Shown: positions 25,700 to 32,956 of the stretch, piece after piece
Layout of the letters: each line of letters opens with the position of its first letter
Position numbering within the stretch: the stretch's first letter is position 1
NCBI GenBank assembly: GCA_937991975.1
Contig: CALKLC010000123.1
Span: 1 to 55,114 of the forward strand
Direction of reading: 5' to 3'
DNA length: 55,114 nt
Origin: an uncultured Spirochaetales bacterium
GTDB taxonomy: Bacteria; Spirochaetota; Spirochaetia; DTKZ01
Translations under genes and position numbers: made by a program
Notes under the pieces: model-generated
Told to the model about the DNA's origin: nothing
Databases searched by the model: none
Seen by the model: only the letters and a program-made list of their open reading frames with translations

Positions 25700-26776
25700 C
25701 TATTTCTTATCCCGTGCCATGGCTTCTTTCATGATATCTCGCATTTTTTCCATGATCTTATCCGCATTGGTGATGCCTGCTGCTTTATTTTCTTCCACCC
25801 ATTTTGCATGAAGCTTTACAAGCTCTTTTTCGTTTTCCCACTTCTTTAATTCTTCTTCGGTAATAACCGCTACTTTATATCCCGCTTTCTTTTGAGTTTC
25901 GAAGATGCGTTCCCAGGCTCCGGCAAAGGCCTTGCCAAACTCGTCCATGGCAAACTTATTCGCTCGTTCAATGCCCTCCTGCACCTCTTTCGGCAAAGAG
26001 TTCCAGAAATTTTTGTTAGCTACAATTAGAAAGGGAGTAGCCCACCAAATTTCCTTGGTAACCAGCAGGTTAGGAGCCGGCTCTTCAAACTTCATCATGT
26101 GCAGCCCGTCATAGTTGGTAAGAACCCCGTCAATGGTTTTTGTCTGTAACGCCATATACACGTCCGCCCAGGGAACCGATACAGGGATAGCCCCCGCGTT
26201 TCGAAGGTACTCCAGCACCCATCGGCTGGAAGCCCGCCATTTCTGTCCTTTAATGTCATCTATACTGGTAATGGGTTTTGTGCTCGCAAATGCCCCTGGA
26301 AGCCCGGAGGTGTATAGCATGATCTTCAGGTTCCATTGATCTTCGATTTCCTTTTTTAATTCTGGAATCTCTTGGTACGCTGTATCGTACACCCATCGTA
26401 TAACTTCCCATTTCCCGGGCCCAATGGGGAATAGTTTGAAAATCTGATGCAGAGGAAGTTGTTTGGGATAAAACTCGGCGAATACGAATCCCATTTGAGC
26501 CACTCCGTCGGATATCCCTTTTAAAGCTTCCGGTGCCGATAGCAGGGCCGCCCCCCAGAAATCCTGGATTTTCACTGCTCCCTTTGTTTCCCTCTCTACA
26601 GCGGGAATCCATACATTTTTCAAAAATTCTGTGCGCACCCCTCCAGGGGGATCACTATCCGAATATTTTACAGTGATAGTAGCCTGTTTTTGTGCAGGTG
26701 TCTCTTTCGCACCGCCCGCAAAGAGAAGACCTGCGACAAGCAGGAAAACTCCCAGGATAGTTAAAGCTCGTTTCAT
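25700..26776 (-). CDS. TRAP transporter periplasmic binding protein (DctP-like)
   Basis: 358 residues. A signal peptide ends 'LLVAGLLFAGGAKETPAQ', the treponeme style. The DctP domain shows 'TEFLKNVWIPAVERETKGAVKIQ' near 50-73, and 'GQKWRASSRWVLEYLRNAGA' near 176-195, holding the conserved Arg that salt-bridges a ligand carboxylate. The following 'VSVPWADVYMALQTKTIDG' is also typical. It captures an organic acid in the periplasm. Because larA-like and ldh-like genes diverge from it, a 2-hydroxy acid is a reasonable ligand guess. AAGGAGG lies six bases before the ATG. Confidence 0.93.
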   Translation of the reverse strand: MKRALTILGVFLLVAGLLFAGGAKETPAQKQATITVKYSDSDPPGGVRTEFLKNVWIPAVERETKGAVKIQDFWGAALLSAPEALKGISDGVAQMGFVFAEFYPKQLPLHQIFKLFPIGPGKWEVIRWVYDTAYQEIPELKKEIEDQWNLKIMLYTSGLPGAFASTKPITSIDDIKGQKWRASSRWVLEYLRNAGAIPVSVPWADVYMALQTKTIDGVLTNYDGLHMMKFEEPAPNLLVTKEIWWATPFLIVANKNFWNSLPKEVQEGIERANKFAMDEFGKAFAGAWERIFETQKKAGYKVAVITEEELKKWENEKELVKLHAKWVEENKAAGITNADKIMEKMRDIMKEAMARDKK

Positions 26777-26804
26777 ACGTATCCTCCTTGGATAAGTTTT
26801 AAAA

Positions 26805-26834
26805 AGTCTAACTAGTAGAGGTCTTTTCTGTCAA
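26805..26834 (-). promoter_or_regulatory. Promoter candidate of TRAP operon
   Basis: Minus strand TTGACA (26834-26829), 18 bases, TAGACT (26810-26805), about 28 bases before the dctP-like ATG, which has its own Shine-Dalgarno sequence. Confidence 0.5.
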
Positions 26835-26860
26835 TATAAAATTCAATTTTTTGGTATAAA

Positions 26861-26877
26861 GTTTCTATAAATGGAAT
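26861..26877. promoter_or_regulatory. Operator-like motif GTTTCTATAAATGGAAT upstream of TRAP operon
   Basis: It shares GTTTCTATAAAT and the following GAA with a perfect palindrome at the trp promoter (36182-36199). It lies about 27 bases upstream of the dctP-like -35 box. The surrounding 'TTGGTATAAA' resembles the IclR-box-like site at 26963. Confidence 0.35.
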
Positions 26878-26941
26878 AACTTCATACATTTTTGTAGTTA
26901 ATTGGAATCAAGCATACTCTAAAGTATTATTTAATCTGTTC

Positions 26942-26971
26942 TTGACAGATAAAACTAAGATTTGGTATAGT
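26942..26971 (+). promoter_or_regulatory. Promoter of larA-like operon
   Basis: TTGACA, 18 bases, TATAGT. The -10 box lies inside the palindrome 26963-26977, so a repressor bound there would block it. The transcript then has a leader of about 25 bases with a weak AAGGA. Confidence 0.6.
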
Positions 26972-26977
26972 ATTCCA
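26963..26977. promoter_or_regulatory. IclR-box-like operator at larA-like promoter
   Basis: TGGTATAGTATTCCA is a 15-bp near-palindrome that matches the known IclR box TGGAAATNATTTCCA in length and in both arms except one base. It covers the -10 hexamer. Confidence 0.45.
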
Positions 26978-27001
26978 CCATAAGGAACAATTGCCATTTT
27001 G

Positions 27002-28228
27002 ATGAGGGAGATTTTTTCCATACAACCCCAACATACGCCACCGGAGGCATCCCCACGAAAGATCGTGGAAGAGGGACTGCGAAAACCTCTGGGATCTCCC
27101 CCCATCGAAGAGTTGATCCATCCAACCGATTATGTGTGCATACTCATTGATGACATTACCCGCCCAACTCCCCAGAAAGTGTTACTCCCTCCTCTATTGG
27201 ATGTACTTAAAAAGTGCGGAATTTCTGATTCTCATATCACCTTTCTTATCGCTCTCGGAACCCACAGGCCTATGAATCTAAAGGAAATCGAACAACATGT
27301 AGGATCTGAAATTGCGTCTCGATTTACCATCAAGAATCATGAGTGGGATAATCCTGATGCTCTTTTTTTCGCAGGAACCACGCCTGGAGGAACTCCGATC
27401 TATGTGAACCGTTTATTAAAGGAGGCCGATTTCTCCATCGGTGTTTCCAGTGTTGTGCCTCATGCCCAGGTCGGCTGGGGGGGCGGATCAAAAATAGTAC
27501 TGCCTGGTGTAAGTGGCGCAGAGACCGTAGGCGCCATGCACCTTTTCGCTGCCTCCCTTCCTGGGTATCCAAGGTTCGCGGGGCAGGTAGATACTCCTGT
27601 TCGAGCTTTGATCGAAGAGATCGGCCGAAAGGCAGGACTTTCCTATATCGTAAATGCTGTTTTTAATGCCAGCTACGAGCTGATCCATGTGGTTGCCGGC
27701 GACCCTGTATCAGCCCACCGTCAAGGGGTTCAACTAGCTCATGATATCTTCATTCGGCCCATACCTGACCTTGCCGATGTCGTCGTTGTAGACGCGCATC
27801 CCGCGGACCTTGAGTACTGGCAGGGACTAAAACCCCTAACCCTTGGACATTTAGCCGTAAAGAAAGGGGGAGTCCTTATCCTTCAGGGGAGATTCCCCGA
27901 AGGGATAAGCCGTACACATACGGAACTCTCCCGGTATGGGAAATTATCCAGAGGGGAACTTGACCAGGTGGTGAAAGAAGGGCTTTTAAAGGATGGGGCC
28001 TGCATAGGGGCTCTCTACCAGCATATCCTTGTCCGGGAACATTGCGCCGTATTTTGTGTATCTGAGGGGTTGACTCCCCATATGTGCGACAACCTTGGTT
28101 TTGAATATTATCCTACTGTAAAAAAAGCCCTGGATGAGGCAAAGCACCGACTTTCAGCTGGGGCAACAGTTGGATGGATTCATGAGGGAGGGGAGACCGT
28201 CCCGGCGGTTATTGAGCAAAAAAACTAA
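27002..28228 (+). CDS. LarA-family nickel-pincer 2-hydroxyacid racemase-like protein (DUF2088)
   Basis: 408 residues from ATG 27002; a TTG at 26999 is an alternative and neither has an ideal Shine-Dalgarno distance. LarA motifs are intact: 'DDITRPTP' near 50, 'ALGTHRPM' near 84 (catalytic His), and 'SSVVPHAQVGWGGGSK' near 148 with a His and the Lys that binds the nickel-pincer nucleotide. Known members racemise lactate or other 2-hydroxy acids and some act on sugars or malate. The cofactor genes larB, larC and larE are not in this window. The following gene, 23 bases downstream, encodes a 2-hydroxyacid dehydrogenase, so together they can accept both enantiomers of a 2-hydroxy acid. Confidence 0.87.
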   Translation: MREIFSIQPQHTPPEASPRKIVEEGLRKPLGSPPIEELIHPTDYVCILIDDITRPTPQKVLLPPLLDVLKKCGISDSHITFLIALGTHRPMNLKEIEQHVGSEIASRFTIKNHEWDNPDALFFAGTTPGGTPIYVNRLLKEADFSIGVSSVVPHAQVGWGGGSKIVLPGVSGAETVGAMHLFAASLPGYPRFAGQVDTPVRALIEEIGRKAGLSYIVNAVFNASYELIHVVAGDPVSAHRQGVQLAHDIFIRPIPDLADVVVVDAHPADLEYWQGLKPLTLGHLAVKKGGVLILQGRFPEGISRTHTELSRYGKLSRGELDQVVKEGLLKDGACIGALYQHILVREHCAVFCVSEGLTPHMCDNLGFEYYPTVKKALDEAKHRLSAGATVGWIHEGGETVPAVIEQKN

Positions 28229-28251
28229 AGAATACGTAATGGAGGAAAACC

Positions 28252-29352
28252 ATGGGAGAAACTGTGTACTTTCGGCCTGAAGATTTAACTTCCTACATCG
28301 AGCGGTTTTTTATCACCTATAAGGTACCCCAAAATCATGCAAAACAGATTGCGGAGGTCATTACAGAAGCAGATCTGCGGGGTGTGCATTCCCATGGGAT
28401 ATCGCGTCTCCATGTGTACTATGGGGACAGACTACGGGCAGGGCTGATGGATCCTGCTACGCCGTATAAAGTACTCAGTGAAACGGAAACAACCATCCGG
28501 TATGACGGCGGGAACGGCTTCGGCCAGGTGGTGGGTATTGCCGCCATGGAAAAGTGTATCGAAAAAGCGAAAATCCATCAGGTGGGAATAGCCACTGTCT
28601 GCAATTCCAACCACTATGGAATCGCCGCCTATTATTCGATGATGGCTCTCCCCCACGGGATGATAGGGATCAGCATGACCAATTCCCAGCCTTTAGTTGC
28701 CCCCACGTACGGACGGGAACGAATACTGGGTACAAATCCGATTTCTGTAGCGGCCCCTGCCCATAGGAGGAAACCTTTTGTACTGGATATGGCCACAAGT
28801 ATTGTTCCCATGGGGAAAATTATGCTGGCGGAAACAAAGGGAGAAACAGTCCCTCTCGGGTATGGAATCAATGCAAAAGGGGAGTTAACTCAGAATCCAA
28901 CCGAAATCCGGAACGGAGGCGCTCTTTTGCCCCTTGGGGGCCCTGATTATTTATCCGGATATAAAGGGTACGGGTTAGCCCTTTGGGTGGATATTCTCTG
29001 CGGCGTACTGGCTGGAGCGGCTTTTGGCAAGGATGTGGGCAGCCCTGTAGCCACATCCGGAACTCCCACGAACATCGGCCATTTCTTTCTGGCATTAAAC
29101 ATACAGGCTTTCCGCGATCTCTCCGATTTTACCCGGGACATGGATGCTTTGATTGAACAGCTAACCAGCTGTCCTAAAGAACCGGGGAAAGAGCGGATTT
29201 ACATCCATGGGGAAAAAGAGTTCGAGCAAAAAGAACGGTATTTGAAGGAGGGGGTTGCCCTGCCCGTAGAAGTTGTAGAGGTACTTCAAAAGAAAGGGAA
29301 GGAATCGGGGGTCCCGTTTGATTTAAGGCCCCTTCATTCTAAAGCAGGTTAA
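28252..29352 (+). CDS. Malate/lactate (Ldh2-type) dehydrogenase
   Basis: 366 residues, the size of the Ldh2/YlbC/ComC NAD(P)-dependent family, unrelated to classical LDH. Signatures are 'ADLRGVHSHGISRL' near 42-55 (active-site His), 'NSNHYGIAAYY' near 121, 'LGTNPISVAAP' near 160 and 'GYKGYGLALWVDILCGVLAG' near 240. It oxidises 2-hydroxy acids to 2-oxo acids, or the reverse. GGAGG lies seven bases before the ATG. Its pairing with a LarA-type racemase and a TRAP importer points to use of imported 2-hydroxy acids. The exact acid is unknown. A 20-bp palindrome lies just after the stop. Confidence 0.9.
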   Translation: MGETVYFRPEDLTSYIERFFITYKVPQNHAKQIAEVITEADLRGVHSHGISRLHVYYGDRLRAGLMDPATPYKVLSETETTIRYDGGNGFGQVVGIAAMEKCIEKAKIHQVGIATVCNSNHYGIAAYYSMMALPHGMIGISMTNSQPLVAPTYGRERILGTNPISVAAPAHRRKPFVLDMATSIVPMGKIMLAETKGETVPLGYGINAKGELTQNPTEIRNGGALLPLGGPDYLSGYKGYGLALWVDILCGVLAGAAFGKDVGSPVATSGTPTNIGHFFLALNIQAFRDLSDFTRDMDALIEQLTSCPKEPGKERIYIHGEKEFEQKERYLKEGVALPVEVVEVLQKKGKESGVPFDLRPLHSKAG

Positions 29353-29365
29353 TTCATGCAGGAGT

Positions 29366-29385
29366 GGTGCCAAAATTGTGGCACC
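29366..29385. repeat. 20-bp palindromic element, copy 2
   Basis: GGTGCCAAAATTGTGGCACC, identical to 10951-10970, with one further shared T upstream. It fills the gap between the convergent stops of the Ldh2-type and M20 genes. There is no T tract on either strand. Confidence 0.7.
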
Positions 29386-29387
29386 TC

Positions 29388-30656
29388 TTAAATTGATTCT
29401 TCCAGGCAGATTTGCCGGGCTGCCAGGAATAGGGCTTGTACCCCCTTATTGACCGCCTCGGGCTCACACCATTCCTCCGGTGTATGACTGCGACCCCCTT
29501 TGCAGGGAACAAACAGCATTCCCACCGGTGCCAGGGAAGAGATCTGATTCATATCATGGCCGGCCCCGCTGGAGAGTTCCATCCAGCGGGGAGTAAGAAC
29601 AGCTGCAACTTCCTTTAAAACTCTCTGTAAGCCCGGATCTGTCGCGATGGGAGGGGATGTGGAGAGAACCTCCATAGATAGGGGTACCCCTCTCCTTTCT
29701 CCTATCTGTTCTGCCTGCTGTCGAATCGATTGGGTTAAGGCGTCGAGGGTATCTACCTGCAGGCTTCTAATTTCTGCGAAAGCTTCTACTCTTTCTGGAA
29801 TAACGTTTGCCGCATTCGGATACACAGTGAGTTTTCCTACCGTTCCCACAAGGGGTTCAGGGTCGATCGTAATAGCCATTCTTTTACAGAGAGTTTCTAG
29901 GACCAGTACGAGCTCTGCCATGGCGGTTAGAGCATCCTTTCGGTATGCCATGGGGGTGGTTCCCGCATGATCCGCCCGTCCATGGGCTATGAACTTTATT
30001 CTGCGGATTCCCACTATTCCCTTTACAACGCCTAGATCTTTTCCGTTTGATTCCAGTACAGGCCCCTGTTCGATATGCAATTCTAGACCCCCGAAAATAC
30101 TGGCTGGTTTCCAGGCAGCTTTTGCAACCAGGATAGAGTCTCCGCCTGCGGAATCGATCGCTTCCGCAAGGGTGCGGCCGTTACTGTCCCGCCGCTCTAA
30201 GGCGTCTACAGGCAAAGTACCGGCCATGGCTCGGCTTCCAATGGTAGAAATTCCGAACTCTGTAGGCTCTTCAGCCGTGAAATCCACAACGATAAGTCCC
30301 CTTAAGGGAGAAAGGCTGTGCAGTGCCTTCGCAACCTGAATCCCCCCCACAACACCCAGCACCCCATCAAACCGCCCCCCCTGCAATACCGTGTCAGTAT
30401 GGGAACCTAGGAGGAGGGGCGGTAACGTAATGTCCTTTCCAGGCAAGAAGCCCAGTAAGTTCGCTGCCGGGTCTTGCTTCACTTCCAGACCCGCATTCTC
30501 CATCCATTGTTTTACCAGTTGCCTCCCCTGATTGTATGCGGGTGTAAAGGCCCGGCGTGTCCACCCTGGAATATTTTTTTCCCGGATTTCGGATAATTCC
30601 ATGATCTGTTTAAAGGCATCCGGAAAGTTGGGCAGAATGGTTGGGTTCCTATGCAT
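29388..30656 (-). CDS. M20-family N-carbamoyl-L-amino-acid hydrolase / ureidopropionase-like enzyme
   Basis: 422 residues. It carries the dizinc motifs of the HyuC/AllC/beta-ureidopropionase branch: 'GSHTDTVLQGGRFDGVLGV' near 84-102, 'AEEPTEFG' near 127, 'HIEQGPVLE' near 194, 'ADHAGTTPM' near 229 and 'SGAGHDM' near 362. The enzyme releases CO2 and ammonia from N-carbamoyl amino acids or related ureides. It is the expected next step after the hydantoinase-like enzyme at 21.5-22.9 kb. ATG 30656 lacks a Shine-Dalgarno and lies six bases beyond a promoter. It is divergent from the acyl-CoA synthetase operon. Allantoate or ureidopropionate remain possible substrates. Confidence 0.88.
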   Translation of the reverse strand: MHRNPTILPNFPDAFKQIMELSEIREKNIPGWTRRAFTPAYNQGRQLVKQWMENAGLEVKQDPAANLLGFLPGKDITLPPLLLGSHTDTVLQGGRFDGVLGVVGGIQVAKALHSLSPLRGLIVVDFTAEEPTEFGISTIGSRAMAGTLPVDALERRDSNGRTLAEAIDSAGGDSILVAKAAWKPASIFGGLELHIEQGPVLESNGKDLGVVKGIVGIRRIKFIAHGRADHAGTTPMAYRKDALTAMAELVLVLETLCKRMAITIDPEPLVGTVGKLTVYPNAANVIPERVEAFAEIRSLQVDTLDALTQSIRQQAEQIGERRGVPLSMEVLSTSPPIATDPGLQRVLKEVAAVLTPRWMELSSGAGHDMNQISSLAPVGMLFVPCKGGRSHTPEEWCEPEAVNKGVQALFLAARQICLEESI

Positions 30657-30662
30657 GCGTAC

Positions 30663-30692
30663 ACCATAGAACTTTTACGTCTCGTTTTTCAA
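30663..30692 (-). promoter_or_regulatory. Promoter of M20 hydrolase gene, leaderless type
   Basis: Minus strand TTGAAA (30692-30687), 18 bases, TATGGT (30668-30663), then 'gtacgc' and ATG. No Shine-Dalgarno sequence. Confidence 0.5.
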
Positions 30693-30712
30693 CCAGTTTA
30701 AGCGGGGTTACA

Positions 30713-30741
30713 TTGACAAAATAGGAATCCTGGGGTAAAAA
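30713..30741 (+). promoter_or_regulatory. Promoter of acyl-CoA synthetase-iorAB operon
   Basis: TTGACA, 17 bases, TAAAAA. The predicted transcription start falls at about 30748, inside the palindrome 30746-30760. Confidence 0.55.
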
Positions 30742-30745
30742 TAAA

Positions 30746-30760
30746 TGGAATACTGTTCCA
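30746..30760. promoter_or_regulatory. IclR-box-like operator at acyl-CoA synthetase promoter
   Basis: TGGAATACTGTTCCA has perfect TGGAA/TTCCA arms at the spacing of the known IclR box. It sits at the predicted transcription start, a repressor-type position. It resembles the site 26963-26977. Confidence 0.5.
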
Positions 30761-30781
30761 CAATGAGGTATATCTAACCGT

Positions 30782-32926
30782 ATGGCAAGTTCACTGTTCC
30801 CAGATCTGCATCCTATGATGGAACCTGCATCTATCGCTGTAATTGGCGCTAGCGAGAACCGGGGGCCGGGAAGGCAGGTATTGGAAAACCTGTTCCAGTT
30901 AGGATACGCGGGTAAGATTTATCCCATCAACCCGAAATACAGCAAAGTGCTGGACCTCCCCTGTTACCCGAGTATGCAAAAGGTGTACGAGGAGCAGGGT
31001 TCGGTAGATATGCTGGCAATTCTTTTGGGCAGGGACGCCATTCTTCCAGTATTAGAAGAAGCCGCCGAGGCAGGGGTAAAGGCTGCCTGGGCGTTTGCAA
31101 GCGGGTTTGCAGAAGCAGACGAAGAAGGGAAGGCATTGCAGCATAGGCTTACCGACTTTTGCAAGAAGCACCGTATCCTCTTTTGCGGTCCCAACTGTGT
31201 GGGATTCTTGAATCCGGCCAAAAAAACGGGTACCTACAGTGCGCCGGCTCCCAAGGAAATCCGTGCCGGGAACCTGGGGTTTGTCGCCCAAAGCGGGTAC
31301 GTCTGTTTAGCCATGGCGAACTCCGGCAGGGGAATTGGGTTCAGCTCCATCTGTTCTTCAGGGAACGAGGCAGTGTTGGACGCTACGGATTACATGAACT
31401 ACCTGCTGGAACAGGAAGAGACGAAAGTTGTCGGCGGTTTTATCGAACAGTTCCGGTATCCGGAAAAGTTGATTCACCTTGCGCAAAAAGCCCGTGACCG
31501 TGGAAAACCTCTGGTGCTGATAAAAGTTGGAAAATCAACCCTGGCCAAACGAGCTACGGAAGCGCACACAGGGGCATTGGCTGGAGAAGATGATGTGCAG
31601 GATGCTCTTTTCGAAAAACTCGGAATTATCCGCGTACAGGATCTGGAAGAATTGTTTGAAACAGCCGAGCTGTGTATCAAATATCCTGTTCCCCCCTCGG
31701 GATCCAGAGTGTTTGCCTTTACCCTGTCAGGAGGTATCATCAGTCTCTTTGGAGACCTGGCAGAACCGGTAAGGTTGCAGCTCCCCCAGTGGTCCGATGA
31801 GGGCGTGCGGGAAGTAAAACAGCACCTTCCGCCCTATGCTTCTGTGTCCAACCCTCTGGATGCCTGGGGATACGGGAAGATCGAACAAACCTACCCCGCT
31901 TTTCTAAAAGCCGCTGCAAAAGAAGAAGCGGATGTCCTGCTAATTCTTCAGGACCTACCCCCTGGAATGGCGAAACCTCAGGTGGAACAATACATGGTAC
32001 CGGTGCGAGCAGCCGCAGAGGTGTATGCCACTTATGGGAAACCGGTCATTGTGCTGAGCAATACCGCCTCTGGGCTTCATGAAGAACCCAAAGCGTATCT
32101 GGATAATGCAAAGGTGCCTCTCCTGCAGGGAACCCGACCAGGGCTTGCCGCTCTCGAGAAATGGCTAGAGTACGGGAAAAAACTCTCTACCCCCCTTCAA
32201 GTTACAGACTTATTCCCCCTTCGATCGAAGTCTCCGTCACCTTCATGGCTTTCGGAGTTCCCCAAGGGAGCCTTGTCTGAAGCCCGGTCCAAACAGCTCC
32301 TTTCCCGGTTTGAAATTGTATGTTCTCAGGAATACCTGTGTTCCTCTTTGGAGGAAACCCTACAGAGGGCGGAAGAGGTGGGGTACCCTGTGGTTCTGAA
32401 GGTTATGTCCCCGGATGTACCGCATAAAACCGAGGCCGGCGCTGTGGCGCTGGGGGTCCGGGGACCTGCTGAACTGAAGGAAGCATACAATCGTATCGTC
32501 ACAAACACGAAAACATACAAACCAACTGCACGGATCGAAGGAGTCCTCTGCCAGAGGATGATCGAACACCCTGTGGCCGAATGCTTCTGCGGAGTTCTTG
32601 TGGATCCTTCCTTTGGGCCGGCTATTCTGTTCGGTTTGGGCGGGGTATGGGTCGAGGTGTTCAGGAACCGGTCTGTGGGGATACCCCCCCTCACGATGCA
32701 TGAAGCCTATGAAATGATCCGGCGGACCTTCGTGTATTCCCTTCTTAACGGGTACAGAGGGCGGCCAGAAGGGGATATAGAAAGTCTTGCCCAGCTTCTC
32801 TGCAAGGTGGGAGACCTGGCTTTAACGCTGGGGAAAAACCTGCAGGCGTTAGATTTGAATCCTGTCCTTGTTCTTCCCAAAGGGCAGGGAGTGTATCTGG
32901 CAGATGCACTTATCATACTGCAGTGA
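30782..32926 (+). CDS. ADP-forming acetyl/acyl-CoA synthetase, fused alpha-beta subunits
   Basis: 714 residues. The alpha part (about 1-460) opens with a CoA-binding domain, 'PASIAVIGASENRGPGRQVLENL', and includes 'GFVAQSGYVC' and 'TEAHTGALAGEDDVQDALF'. The beta part (about 490-714) is ATP-grasp, with 'GALSEARSKQLLSRFEI' and 'GYPVVLKVMSPDVPHKTEAGAV'. The enzyme converts acyl-CoA, ADP and phosphate to a free acid, ATP and CoA, an energy-saving step in archaeal and some bacterial amino acid fermentations. Directly ahead of iorA and iorB, it would harvest ATP from their aryl- or acyl-CoA products. GAGG lies 13 bases from the ATG, which is far. Confidence 0.9.
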   Translation: MASSLFPDLHPMMEPASIAVIGASENRGPGRQVLENLFQLGYAGKIYPINPKYSKVLDLPCYPSMQKVYEEQGSVDMLAILLGRDAILPVLEEAAEAGVKAAWAFASGFAEADEEGKALQHRLTDFCKKHRILFCGPNCVGFLNPAKKTGTYSAPAPKEIRAGNLGFVAQSGYVCLAMANSGRGIGFSSICSSGNEAVLDATDYMNYLLEQEETKVVGGFIEQFRYPEKLIHLAQKARDRGKPLVLIKVGKSTLAKRATEAHTGALAGEDDVQDALFEKLGIIRVQDLEELFETAELCIKYPVPPSGSRVFAFTLSGGIISLFGDLAEPVRLQLPQWSDEGVREVKQHLPPYASVSNPLDAWGYGKIEQTYPAFLKAAAKEEADVLLILQDLPPGMAKPQVEQYMVPVRAAAEVYATYGKPVIVLSNTASGLHEEPKAYLDNAKVPLLQGTRPGLAALEKWLEYGKKLSTPLQVTDLFPLRSKSPSPSWLSEFPKGALSEARSKQLLSRFEIVCSQEYLCSSLEETLQRAEEVGYPVVLKVMSPDVPHKTEAGAVALGVRGPAELKEAYNRIVTNTKTYKPTARIEGVLCQRMIEHPVAECFCGVLVDPSFGPAILFGLGGVWVEVFRNRSVGIPPLTMHEAYEMIRRTFVYSLLNGYRGRPEGDIESLAQLLCKVGDLALTLGKNLQALDLNPVLVLPKGQGVYLADALIILQ

Positions 32927-32956
32927 ACAGTAAATCCATTATTCAGGAGGATGATT

